From contig NC_079883.1 of NCBI RefSeq assembly GCF_029227915.1, forward strand, positions 15,624,001 through 15,688,000: 64,000 nt of DNA. The letters run 5' to 3'. This DNA is from Hydractinia symbiolongicarpus. Taxonomy: Eukaryota > Cnidaria > Hydrozoa > Anthoathecata > Hydractiniidae. Numbering within the stretch: position 1 is the first letter of the stretch; each line of letters begins with the position of its first letter. The notes under the pieces were generated by a model. It was not told the origin of the DNA and did not search any database. It saw nothing but the letters and a program-made list of their open reading frames with translations. The position numbers and the translations under genes were made by a program. This document shows positions 1 to 10,800 of the stretch, one piece after another.

Positions 1-261
1 ATATCTGTCTACATTTAGTCGATCTAATGTAAAAATTTTCTTAAAGTAGACACAAATCATATGGAATCGTTATGTAGACACAAAAATTTCAAATTTTTTT
101 TAAGAGGCAAAAAGGCATACAGGGCGCATACGCAGACAAAAAGAATACTCCTTATACAAAAATAAAGGTTATAGGGGGTAAGGGTTTGCGAAAAAACATG
201 GTTTTTATATGTCCACTTTTAGTTCGAATTTTCAGAGTGTCCACCTAAGGTTGATATAGCG

Positions 262-262
<1 letters not shown>
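1..262. other. AT-rich sequence without a recognised gene
   Basis: No open frame with coding character was seen. The stretch runs directly into a TA microsatellite. Confidence 0.5.

Positions 263-334
<72 letters not shown>
263..334. repeat. (TA)n microsatellite
   Basis: About 36 uninterrupted TA units, followed by a few imperfect ones to about 347. The Tyr/Ile-rich peptide readable through it is an artefact of the repeat. Confidence 0.95.
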
Positions 335-340
<6 letters not shown>

Positions 341-433
341 TACATTAAATATATTATTAAGATATAAACAAAAACAATCGAGCAAATAAACATAAATTGA
401 GATGTTAAGTTAGGATATTGAGAAATCGTCGAT

Positions 434-667
434 TTAAAAAAAAAAAAAAAAAAAAATCGCAAGACTATGGTCTAATAAATATTTTTTCAAAAAAGTACGA
501 AATGTTTTGTGATCATGTTCTTCCCTGATAGCTTTGGGAAGATCATTTAGAAGGCGACTTGCCTTGCCAAGAAACAATTTTTCCGACACATTAATTTCAT
601 ACTTAGAAATAACTTCGTCAACATTACGAGTTCCACGTCCAGCAATTCTCAACTTGAAACCTTTCAA
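434..667 (-). pseudogene. LINE C-terminal tail
   Basis: An open stretch containing NVDEVISKYEINVSEKLF and a following 'ASRLLNDLPKAIRE' segment resembling the conserved LINE C-terminus in which a short 'W/LN.LP..IR' motif precedes the end. It lies in register after the reverse transcriptase and supports the same element. It runs into a homopolymer, so the natural stop is not clear. Confidence 0.6.
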
Positions 668-835
668 ATACGATGGAAACTCATCCTGGTGAATCGATTT
701 ATGGGCAAGTTTTAAAATTTCAAAGTGTATTTGTTGCTGGTTCGGTAGCCAACCAAGTTGTATTATATCCTCGAGCGTGGAATATCTCAGCGTTACAAAA
801 GACGCAATTCTGCATAATAGTTTATCAAGTTTATT

Positions 836-1718
836 TCAGCTGGAATAGTGGCAGGTCAAAAACAATGAACAGCAATAGAGCATTTTCGAAATTAGAAGGG
901 CTTCTGCCAGTTGCTTCCGCAAACGAAATGTTGCTGTGCAAAGAAGATAGCGAAGAATGTATAGTTTCGCATAAACTGATTGAGAGAGTTTATTGATATG
1001 AGTTTCCCAGGTCAGATTTTGATCGAACTGGATGCCAAGAAGTCTGTAAACGGTAACGCGTTCGATCAGTTGGTCCGAGTGGTGGACATGGCATGTTGAA
1101 TGGTTGGGGTTCATGAGGTCGTAAAGTTTTGCCATTCTCGGGGTTGACAAAAGCATGAATTTCGTTTTTCTATTATTGCACGCAAGATTATTTGTGGTCG
1201 ACCATTGCTTTAGCTGGTCTAATCGTTGGGTCAAGTTGTTGATTGTAGGTTGTATGTTTATAATCTCACAATGTTCATAGATACTTGTATTGTCTGCATA
1301 TTGGTTGGTGGTCCCACCCTCAACGTTGTCTTGTAGGTCGACCGTATAAAGGTTAAATAGTACAGGACCAAGAATTAATCCTTGAGGTACCCCAAATAAC
1401 ACTGTTCCGTAGTCAGATTGTTTGTCGTCTATCTGAACAAATTGGCGGCGGTCACTGGGGTACGATAACATCAGCATAGCAGCATTGTTGGAAAAGCCTA
1501 TCCTTCATAATTAACAGGGTTTTGTAATCGACAGTGTTAAAGGCTTTTGAATAGTCCAGAAATGCTGCTAACGTGACCTCGCCTTTGTTCATCGCGCCAA
1601 CGATGTCGTCTCCAATCTTCATTAAGACTGTTTCGGTCGAGTGACGCTTGCGGAAACCGGACATCGTTTGGTGGTATATATGGTTCTGTTCGATATAATC
1701 AACGATCTGTCTTGCCAT
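836..1718 (-). pseudogene. LINE reverse transcriptase, frameshifted, with altered catalytic motif
   Basis: Two overlapping frames (1452-1718 and 836-1477) carry successive RT motifs: GFRKRHSTET, the motif-A region AAFLDYSKAFNTVDY, GVPQGLILGPVLFNLY in place of GVPQGSILGP, and QYADNTSIY in place of YADDT. The change of the second Asp to Asn removes a metal-binding residue, so the enzyme would be inactive even without the frameshift near 1470. Downstream motifs (LLGIQFDQNLTWETHI) are the usual thumb region. The frame stops at 836, and the tail continues in another frame at 434-667. Confidence 0.8.
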
Positions 1719-2151
1719 TAAACGTTCGAAAAGATTTATTAAGATCGGTAAAACAGTGGCAAGTCTAATTTGGTCTGGAGTAATGGACTGTTCTATTTTT
1801 GGAATTGGTGTTACTTTGCCGATTTTTCACAGCTGATGAAAGGTGTTTTCAGCTATCCCTGTGTTGATGATGTGAGTAAGTGGGGAAGCGATGTGGTCAG
1901 CAATAGATTTGATGAGTGCTACTGGGAGGTTGTCGTAGCCAGTGGAACAGTCGCTTCGAAGATTTTTAGTTTCTCTGAGCACTTGATCGTATGTGACAGG
2001 ACGAAATTGGAATTCTTGGTCAGCTTCAGTAACGAGGTCTTGAAGAAGGAGTTGAATTTCTTCTTTAGATGTCGGTTGCGATCCAAGGATTCTGGGTGCT
2101 GTAGATATGTAGTGTGCGTTTAGTTCGGAGGGTTGGATGTTTATAACGTTT

Positions 2152-2430
2152 TTATTTGGATGGAGAAATCAGTGGATTAGTTTCTTTAGGCTTTTTTGAT
2201 GAAAGAAGTCTGCGGTAGAAAGTCTTTTTGGTGTATTTTATCTGTCTTTTTAGAGCGTTTCGAGCATTTTGAAATTCATTCCAGTCAGCATTCAACTGAG
2301 TCTGGTGGGCTAAAGTACGCTTTTCGTGACAAGTTTGCTGTAGGTTGGTGATTTTTAAGTCTTTCATCCAGGGTGCCGGAGGACGGGTGACCTTGATATT
2401 CTCTTTAACAGTGCGTGACGTTCGATGCAC
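2152..2430 (-). pseudogene. LINE linker between endonuclease and reverse transcriptase
   Basis: A 92-codon stretch rich in Lys, Arg and Gln containing PPAPWMKDLKI and a basic region ending in KKTFYRRLL. The 'APWM/W' motif followed by a basic helical region is typical of the segment joining endonuclease and reverse transcriptase in Jockey-superfamily LINEs. The part between 2152 and about 1720 is not open in any single frame. Confidence 0.6.
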
Positions 2431-3309
2431 TCAAAGAGCAGATGGTTGAGTGTGCTTAGGCTGTCATCGGTACAATCAGTTGCATAAACGACATTAAAAG
2501 GGATGGTTGCGGTGTCAGCAACATACGCCGACAGGTCAAAATTTCTCATGTCACGAATGATCTTGTACCGTGGTTCAAATCTGGCTACACGAGTATTGAT
2601 GCAAGCGAATACAGCATCGTGGTCGCTGATTTCTGGTGTTAGAAGAACTTCACAGAATTTCACTTTGCAGGAGGAGTTGTTTGAGATGTGATCGATTAGG
2701 GATAATCCTTTTCGTGATGGAGAGTTGATATGCTGAGTGAGGTCGAACGATCGAAGGGTTTCAAGGTAAGAGTCTTTAATTTAAGAGTTCTGCGAAAGAT
2801 CAATATTGAAGTCAACTGTTATCGCCACATTTCCTGACCAGTCGAGAGTAGCGTTTCCAATAATGCGGTCGAAGTTGTCGAGCCATTCCGCTTTTTCTTG
2901 GTGCGTGAAGTTCAGCTGGTAGGCGACACAAAGGAGTAGCTTTGAGTGTGTTTTTCCCATCGATTTCAACCCATAAATGTTCGAGAGCTGGATTGATATT
3001 GACGATATCCTTGCGCAATTTATGCTTTATATTATCCTTGATATAAACACCTACACCACCACCACGCTTGTTATCTCGATTATGGTAGTACATTTTATAA
3101 CCTTCGATCTTTACGTACTTGAGTAGGAAAGGGTTGTCTTTTAGCCAGGTTTCGGTGAGGGTTATCGCATCAAAATCGTACTTGTGTACAAAAAGCACAA
3201 ATTCGTCGAATGTAGACACCATTGACTGAGTGTTGAGATGAGCGATACTAAACAAGTTTCTATAAAATTGTTTTCTTCGCCATAGTAGGATTATTATATA
3301 AAAGAACAT
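2364..3309 (-). pseudogene. LINE APE-type endonuclease domain, frameshifted
   Basis: Three overlapping minus-strand frames together cover an apurinic-like endonuclease that would nick target DNA for target-primed reverse transcription. The first (2812-3309) has HLNTQSM, the TETWL motif and the RGGGVGVYI motif typical of these enzymes. The second (2781-2969) carries a degraded DFNID where GDFN is usual. The third (2364-2663) carries SDHDAV, the catalytic Asp-His pair of the family. The frame shifts between the first and second parts and again between the second and third. The ATG-containing start at 3309 comes from an inserted foldback repeat and is not the native start. Confidence 0.75.
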
Positions 3310-3403
3310 ATAAAACTTACAATTTACAAATTTACATTTTATTTACGAAAAGCTTCGTGTATTTAATTGTAAATTTTATATGTTCTTTTATATAATAAAA
3401 CAA
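3296..3403. mobile_element. Short foldback (MITE-like) insertion inside the LINE
   Basis: A pair of inverted arms of about 24-30 bases (TATAAAAGAACATATAAAA at the left and its complement at the right end near 3402) surround a spacer of about 45 bases. The sequence AAACAAGTTTCT occurs on both sides (3250 and 3400), which fits duplication of LINE sequence around the insertion. It splits the LINE endonuclease from its upstream part. Confidence 0.6.
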
Positions 3404-3533
3404 GTTTCTGTTTTGGTTAAGTTGTTCGAGTTGAATGTCTCGGAGCTGTTGTTGAGCTATTTTATTGCTCGATTTGGGATAGGTCTCGGACGTTGCAAAA
3501 TGGTAGGATGAAAGGCAAGCAGTGTGGACAAAT

Positions 3534-3896
3534 CTAGTCGGTTATTGTAGATTTTCTTCTAGAATCGACACAACGGAGATGAGTCTTCTGTTGGCATCGA
3601 CAGCAGCTGACGAGTTTGCTGTTTTTGCGAACCGTTTTCGGACACAGGGAACACGAGGACGGTCCAGGATTCGATACGACATCGCCGGACAAAAGAATAT
3701 CAGTACCTGAGATGTTAAGCTGAAATGTAGCACAGTGGTTTGCGTACAGACGGATTCGCGAGCAGAATCTTCGCTTGTAGTTGTTTTTCGTAGGAGCAAA
3801 TCTCGATCTGTCGGTCGACTTTTCCAATCTGCACGACAAAAAATACACCAGAAGAAGCAGCGTGACAATCTTCTTCTTTTGAAACTTTTGAAACAC
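3534..3896 (-). pseudogene. LINE N-terminal segment: hydrophobic stretch, 2A-like motif and Cys-rich finger
   Basis: A 120-codon open stretch. Near its start is a hydrophobic run (VTLLLLVYFLSC) that resembles a short signal-type segment. At about 3660-3692 it encodes GDVVSNPGP, close to the 2A ribosome-skipping consensus D-V/I-E-x-N-P-G-P but with Val in place of Glu. A Cys-rich PHD-like motif follows directly (CSLC, then CCRC and a His/Cys pair). This arrangement of an NPGP motif ahead of a finger is known in CR1-like elements of invertebrates. A stop separates it from the endonuclease downstream. Whether 2A activity remains is unknown, because the Glu is replaced. Confidence 0.65.
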
Positions 3897-3899
3897 TTT

Positions 3900-4345
3900 T
3901 TTACTTTTTGAACGTCAGTTGCAAAAAAACGTCAGTTCGTTAGAGAAGCCGTTGAATAATTGCATAAAATTGACAAAAATAAGCAACAAGGAAGAAAGAA
4001 CGGCAAAAAGGTGGTCAGCAAAAAATTTGCGTCTGTTAAAAATCAGCAAAAAGTGGTGTTTGACAAAAAAAAAAATCAGCAAAAAAATTTAGTCGGAAAA
4101 ATAAGTCGGCAGCAAAGTTTGGTCGGTGATAAAAAAGTCAACTAAAATTTTAGTCGGTAAAAAATATTAGTCACCTCCTAGCCAAAATTTAGTCACTTTT
4201 TGCTGACTTTTTTTTACCGACAAGGTACCACGTTCCCTATATCACACCTCGTCACACCCAGTAAGGCACATTTCGTAGACTACACTTCGTATAGCACACT
4301 CTGCATAGCACACTCCGTAGGGAACACTCTGCATGTTATAATTCT
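3900..4345. repeat. Low-complexity A-rich DNA with short degenerate repeats
   Basis: From 3950 to 4215 the sequence repeats units of the type AAA-TTTAGTCGGTAA and GTCAGCAAAAA. From about 4245 to 4345 a degenerate 14-16-base unit (CACACTCCGTATAG type) occurs about five times. The open frames here (for example a Lys-rich one at 3960-4145) follow from base composition and show no gene-like features. Confidence 0.5.
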
Positions 4346-5759
4346 CATCATCCATTCTCTGCTGAACACGGCATTCGTGTCGCATCATCTGTATGCAACA
4401 TTTCGTTTCCTTTAATTAAAATGTTGATTTGTTTCGGGTAAAGATACTGCTATTGCATTGTAATCACACTTCATATAGCAACAATATAATCTGTGTTTAC
4501 GCTGGATAAAAATGTAGGAAATGAAAAGCTACCTGGTTTCCTAAAAATGCAGGTATATTAAATGAAACTCCAATTTTTTCAAGTTTCTTGCTTTCGGTTT
4601 CTTGCCATCTCTCCTGACTGCTAATCGTCATCACAAAATATATATTTTTCTTTTACAAGACAAAAAATATGCTTAAAACTACAGGCAAAATTTCGTTACG
4701 ACAAACTTGCAATTCTTCAGATAAATAAAAATTACAAGATCATTTACAACACAAAAACACCTCACTCAGAATCTGAATTTCCAATGTTTACAAAGTTTAC
4801 TAAGTACCTCGTTTTCATGCAGATGATTTAATGGATGATAAAATTCGGGAAAGGCGTTTTCACTCTAAATGTGTTTGGTTAGAGGGGAAGTTTTTTCACT
4901 TTCACCAGTAATACATTTGTTTTCCTTATTCTCATTTCAGTCATTTTAGTCTTTCACTTCCTGTTAATCATATTATATTCTGCTAAGAACTAAAATCTGT
5001 CCAGGTCGACGGGTAAAGTATTAGGATAATATTGCCAATATATTGCTTAGAGGTCTCTAAAAAATCAACTTTTAGAGGGAAATTAAGGAGTTTTAGGCCT
5101 TTTGGAATTGACGAGTATTGAGGATGCTTTGCAACCTTGTTTTAGCATCCGCAAAGATTAGTTGGGCTAATTTTAGGTATAGTCGGCCACAAAATTAGAA
5201 TCGAAAAAAACAAAGCACTTCGGGGACATTTCGGATATTTTTTTTTAAACAATGTTAAATGTGCAACGAATTTTAGGCCATTGACAATTATATGTGCTGC
5301 TATAATTCTTCTCTTGGTAGCCCAATTGTAGGGGGTAGGTTACATTTTACCCAAAATTATATTGTCAGAAACAATCAAACTTTTAACAAAGGTGGTTGTT
5401 GCTGTGTTGTTAAAGGGGTTGTGTTAGGTTTGGTGTTGATCTTCTGAATAGGGTTCAAAATAAAAACATTATTTTTGAGATTGAAGCGTAAACAGAAAAA
5501 TAAGAAATTATTCCATAATTATTTTACCAACGCGAAGGTTAAAAATAATTGGTTGAAAAAGATCGTTGATAAAAAGACAGACGAGCCATACAACGAGTGA
5601 CAACAATTGACAACGCGTGATACCAAATGACAACAGGTCTCAGCGACTCACTGACAACGAGTCATATTGAGACATAAAATAGCGAGACATCACACAGACT
5701 AAAAGAATTGGTAAGATCAATAAGGTTATTCGAGTTATAAAAAAAGCTTTTTACCATTA
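4346..5759. other. Intergenic DNA, nothing recognised
   Basis: No open frame, splice-bounded exon or repeat boundary could be supported. A few short repeats (for example CAACGAGTGACAACAATTGACAACGCGTGA near 5595, quoted here in two parts: CAACGAGTGACAAC and the similar units after it) give a local run of about 13-base ACAACG/A-GTGA units. Confidence 0.4.
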
Positions 5760-6475
5760 AAAAAATACTAGTCGGTAAGGCCCGTGGAAAAATCCACTCA
5801 GGCAGGATAAAAATTTTGATGACGTCAGCAACCCAGCCACTAAAATAAATTTAAAATTTTGTTTTCACGTTGCCTCTACTGTGGAGAGCTTAAAGAGCTG
5901 ATCAAGAAAATGTATATGATCATGTGTTTTTGATGAGCGGTTAATGAGATATAAGGGTTTAAAAATTTTGCTGACGTCAACAATGGCCCTGTCCAATTTT
6001 TTTTTTTTTTAGAAATTTGTATACCTGTTGCCTTCATCGTATATATCTTGAAACGCTGATCAAGAAAATGTATAGGATTATGTACTTTTTACAAACGGTT
6101 ACGGAGATATTAAGGTTTGAAGGTTTTTAGTTGACGTCATCAACCTGTCCAATACGAAACGTATTTGGTGACCCAGGTGTGGGAAACTTACCCAAATTGG
6201 TCCTAGGTGGTCCCTAGTTACCCACGCGGTGAAAAATCATTGCCGTCACCACCTCGTTTTCAAGTTATTTAGCCTCGAAGTTTTAGGTGCGCTGTAATGG
6301 CTTCAGTAATTTAGTATAGGATATTAACGTTAAAGTAGTGTTATTGACGTCGCGCCATAACGTCAGAAAATTTAATATATTAGACATAAGTTTTTCGGCG
6401 ACATCAAAGGAAAATGACGATATCCACTTTGCCTGTTACAAACAGACACAGTCTCTGTATTATTAGAAGAGATCT
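5760..6475 (+). repeat. Dispersed repeat with about 160-base subrepeats carrying GACGTCA palindromes
   Basis: The stretch matches, in the opposite orientation, the segment at about 35496-35960. Within it a subrepeat recurs about every 160 bases (around 5808, 5968 and 6130), each with a TGACGTCA-like palindrome and the phrase GATCAAGAAAATGTAT ahead of the later copies. Order differs between the two locations: the 35-kb copy has the equivalent of 6130-6475 followed by the equivalent of 5765-5890, as expected if the family was once tandemly arranged. Confidence 0.75.
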
Positions 6476-7683
6476 TAAGTAAACATCAAATAAATATTGT
6501 TGCTCGTTGTCTGTCGTTGTCACTCGATGCCACTTGTTGTCACTCGTTGTATGGACCATGGCCTTGTTCAGGCCGTCCAAATATAAAAAACCTAACAAGT
6601 CCTGGGGACGAGTTTGAATTCTAACACACTTTCTCTAAAGCATCGGCAAAGATTCCAGACATTGCTTTCTACAAATCGTCGGTGCAGATGGATGTGTAAT
6701 CCTATCCAAAAATAGACAGCGCACATTGCCATTTGAGTTATGCGCATTTAATCTGTATTGCTTGAATTTATTGCTGAAAATGACAAATCTGGTACCTGTC
6801 CAACTCTTACCTACTATACGAGGCCCTGCGAGCCATAAACACGGAACTTCTTATCCTGGGAGATAAAACTCAGCGTACTTGTAGAAAATTTTAATACAAA
6901 CAGATTCCAGGTAAAAAAATAATTCGATGTCGACATGGGGAACAGAGATGACGATACATATGCCCAAAATGAGCCATTTTCCCAATTTTGCAATAAAATT
7001 GAATTTTCCAAGCATTATTGACGGCATGGACTGAATTCTGTATAGATGGAAACAAATTGATTTTACATATATAAATAAAAAAATTTTAATGGAGTAATTA
7101 GGTTCAAAAAGACGTCATAATTGTACGAAGGTTTTTAACGGTAAAAGTAAAAGATCAGTTTCTGCGAAAATATTGATGTTCACGTCATTAAACATGTTTA
7201 GAAAATGGTATTTATAGATGTTAGTAACCACGTTACACCAACACCTTAGTAACGACCTCGCAACGAACATACATGTAATAAATAATTTTATAACCAATAG
7301 AACATCTTACAATACATACATTCATGTCAGCAATTTTTTAAATTCACAAAAAATACAATACCCTATGCAAAGTATAAAAAATCTCAGCACTCAAATGGGT
7401 TAAATTTGGTTATAAAAAGAAATTCGAAAAAAACGAATCGCGGACTTGTCCATTCGCATCGAATTTTTTTCGTTTCGCTCAGTAAAATGTAGTTGGTAGT
7501 GAAATTGCCCTAATTGCAGTGTCCAAACCCACAAAATGAGAAGTAAAATAGATTTTAAAAAATTAACTCTATAACAATAAAAACAGGGCCACAAGAATGA
7601 AAAAAAGAAATATTCATAACATTCGAGATTCAGTAAAAAGTAAGAAAAAAATACTTGTCCTACAAAGTTGTTAAACAACTTGA
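6476..7683. other. Intergenic DNA downstream of MRPS10
   Basis: No coding exon recognised. A single half-copy of a dispersed motif (TCCTGGGGACGAG) lies near 6600. The region contains the 3' flank of MRPS10, which ends at 7684, but no clear polyadenylation site was fixed. Confidence 0.4.
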
Positions 7684-7821
7684 TTAAAAATTTGACGAAG
7701 CTATATATTCAGGTATACTTTCTAACTCGGTTTGCTCCACACTCATGCTGACGCCTTCTGGAATGTTTCTTTGAACATATTCTAAATATATCTCTGCCGT
7801 ATCGCCGGTCAATTCACACAT
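7684..7821 (-). CDS. MRPS10: MRPS10 exon 5 (terminal) with stop codon
   Basis: Acceptor CGTTTTAG; phase 0 start. It encodes [20 protein letters not shown] followed by a short divergent C-terminus, and ends at TAA (7684-7686). The end is shorter than in vertebrates, which have an additional Glu/Lys-rich tail. Confidence 0.92.
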   Translation of the reverse strand: MCELTGDTAEIYLEYVQRNIPEGVSMSVEQTELESIPEYIASSNF

Positions 7822-10800
7822 CTAAAACGTATTAAAAGCCATTACAAAAATGAAAGCACTCGCCAAAAAAGGACGACAAAAGTTTTTTTTTAGTATTGTT
7901 AAAAAAAATACTATATACAACAGAAACACTTTTGTAAAGAACATGATGTGGTAAAGATCAGTGTTTATTCTATAAGCACAGTAAAATACCACATGGTCAA
8001 AAGCGACACTTCTTACTAATTTATTTCTAGCATTTTAGCAAATGTTTAAAGGGGTGTCAATATTCCTGACTTGCTGCTGACCTGATTATATCGCCTACTT
8101 TTAAGAAACAAATATTCGCACAACTAATTTTTACAGTCAATTGGCCAAATTTTTTTTCATTTTTTGCAAAGTTTGATTTTGCAACAACAATTGCAATATT
8201 AAACTTTGCAGGACTTATTGTGGTGGATTTGTGCGAAATATACTAAAATAAGTTTAGCAAAAATAGTTTTGAAAAAATTTAAGTGGTAAGGCTGGAGAAG
8301 TCAAACTTGTTTATCAAAACACAACAAATAAATAAATAAATACATATTTTCACCTGGAGCATTCTAGCATGAGTACGCAATTCATATTGCACTCTATGCT
8401 TCTTATAAATATGAGGAGACTTCAGCAATGTTCTTTTTTCAGTGTGACAAGGTAAGATGATCCTAATATAAAAATAAAAAGACAAGATGAAAAAAATGTT
8501 TGCTTTTCCATTTTAAACTTGCAAAAGACTAGATTTCCGAAAGCATTAATATTCGCGGTTTTACGAATAAAAATGAGCTGTTAGATTTCTCGAGAATTAA
8601 AATTCGTGACTACCTAGGTTTTGCAAAAAATTATTTCTACGCTTGTTGAAATTAGTGTCCTATTTATGGGCAAAATAAATAAAGGAGGCTTTAGTTTCAG
8701 GCAAGTATACATTTATTAAAATATTTGACTGAAACCGAAGAAATATAAAAAATTATTTAGATCCTTTAATATTCAAAATCAAAGAAACATTTAAAAATTT
8801 CAATTCTAAACTAAATAGCATTCAAAGAATATATATATTTATATAACGACCTCACTTAACATGTTTGCTTTCTCCTATTCAACTTAAAAATTGTTCCTCC
8901 AAAAAAAAACTGAAAGGGTTCTGGAATACTGCCCAAAAAGAAAAAAAAATATCAAATGTTATTCAAAAAATGCTTGTTATGTCAAACTTTTATCCAAGAA
9001 GACGATGAAAAAAATTTTTGTGATCTCAAAACAATTTTTTTTATTCTATGTACTTTCACAAACTGAAAAATTCCACAGATATTATTTTATGTGAATAAAC
9101 TAACGATTCTGTAGGATTCTTTTCAAGATTTTATACAGTGTATAAAAGGGAGAAAGCCAAATAGATATAACATATACCAAATTATGCGCACTTAAAATCT
9201 ACAATATTTTACCTTTTGTCACAACAACTGACTTTATAACTGTGTTAATTACGTTTTTATTAAACTGCCAGTTAAAAGCTGCAAAAGTCAACATTTCGTT
9301 GATACATTCTTTAAACTTGCATTTAAACAACTAGTATCCCGAAATGTGCAAATAAATAATCTCTATTCTGCATTTTTGCAAGCGTATTTCGTGGAACAAA
9401 ACCGGACATGGAAATAAGTCTTTTGGTTCTTATAGATAATATGCAATTTTATATAAGGGCAAAGCAAAAAATGACTTAGCTGTTCTTTCTAGGAAATGTT
9501 CTCCACTTTTTTAATTAAACAATGTGGAATTCCCCTTAAGAAAAAAAAAACATAGGTGAGTTAACCACAAGGCAGGCTATCTCTGTAATGAATGAACATG
9601 AAAACTCACCTCAGCATGCGAAGACCTGTATGCTATGTATCACCATCGCATATTATCTTTAAGAAAACATGGAGATGTTTAGCCTTCGTAAGAAATTTAT
9701 TAATCGCTTCTTAATAGAAGCGTCGACTCATATTGCACCACGCATGTGCAGTTAATAGAAATTGCAGCTGACTCAATCCGACTTTTTGCGCCTAGAGCAC
9801 CCGCCCTTTAGCTGTTTAGCCAATCAAAATTAAAAACAAAATAAGTTTGTACAATGTTTGTTTACATATGCATGACAGCGAAGTAAAATGATATCACCAA
9901 CTTACCCAACAACAACATTTTAACCAATCCTTCAACATTATTTAGTTACTGAAGCAATTTTTTTTTAAAATAATAAAACTTTAATTTAAATTCAGAGTTA
10001 AAAAATTGAATTTTGAGTTCGAAAATTAAATTTAGATTCCAATAAACATTCTGCCTATTCTTTAAAGCAACAATGAAGTCTATTGTTACAAAAATATGAG
10101 CAAACTAAAAACTCAAACTACACCCCTCTTTTAACATGGTTAAACAGAATTTCATTAAAACAGTTGGTGAAAAATAATGAGGATGCAAAAGGGTGAAGCT
10201 TTCAAAATCACTTTTATTTGATTTAAGGTTCATATTTTCAAAAAAATATTGTAAAAAAATAATAATTAAAACAAATAATAATTATATAACTAACTTGAAT
10301 GATTGAAGAAAACAAATAACTAAATTACTAAATAGAAATTTCAAAAGCTTACATCCTTTATTTCCAGTTGGACTAATCATCTGAGCTTTCAGCTCTATTT
10401 TCGAAAAACAGATTTTCAATGCCTTTTTAATTACTGTGAAACTTGCGAACGAATTCGGTTGTTTCAACAAAGACTGCAATAAGTTTAGCAAGAGTGAAAA
10501 AACAGGGAAATTATGTCAAATCTGTTTACACTTCACTCTAAATGGTTCAGTGTTAAAAAACCTGAGCAAAATTCAAGTTTAAAAAGACTAGAATGTAGCT
10601 GCTTCTTACCTTTTTGATACGTCTAGGCCAAGGACACCTGCTGCTCCTTGTAAAAATTGGGTGTAACTATCCAGTACTGCTTCATCAAAGCTTCTTACTT
10701 TCAATGTAATTTGCGAAATGAATCTCTCTCCTGGCTGGAAGAAAAAGGAATGACATTTTACTTAATCCCTTGATATTCCCGACGTTTAGCATCACCTCAG

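Larger units (their letters stand above)
434..3896 (-). mobile_element. CR1/Jockey-like non-LTR retrotransposon (LINE), degenerate
   Basis: Reading the minus strand from 3896 to 434, the parts of one LINE appear in the expected order: an N-terminal segment with a zinc-finger-like region, an APE-type endonuclease, a linker, a reverse transcriptase and a conserved C-terminal tail. The frame is broken at several points, so no complete polyprotein is encoded. The order and the APE endonuclease place it in the Jockey/CR1/L2 superfamily; the exact clade is uncertain. No clear poly(A) tail is visible; the low-complexity run at about 436-457 reads as poly(T) on the element strand. A foldback MITE interrupts the start of the endonuclease at about 3296-3403. 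Confidence 0.85.

Noticed and set aside
673-996. A 107-codon plus-strand ORF near the window start
   Set aside because: It lies antisense to the LINE reverse transcriptase and C-terminal tail, with no independent coding signal.
3960-4145. A Lys/Gln-rich plus-strand ORF
   Set aside because: It reads through an A-rich repeat of AAAATCAGCAAAAA units; composition explains it.
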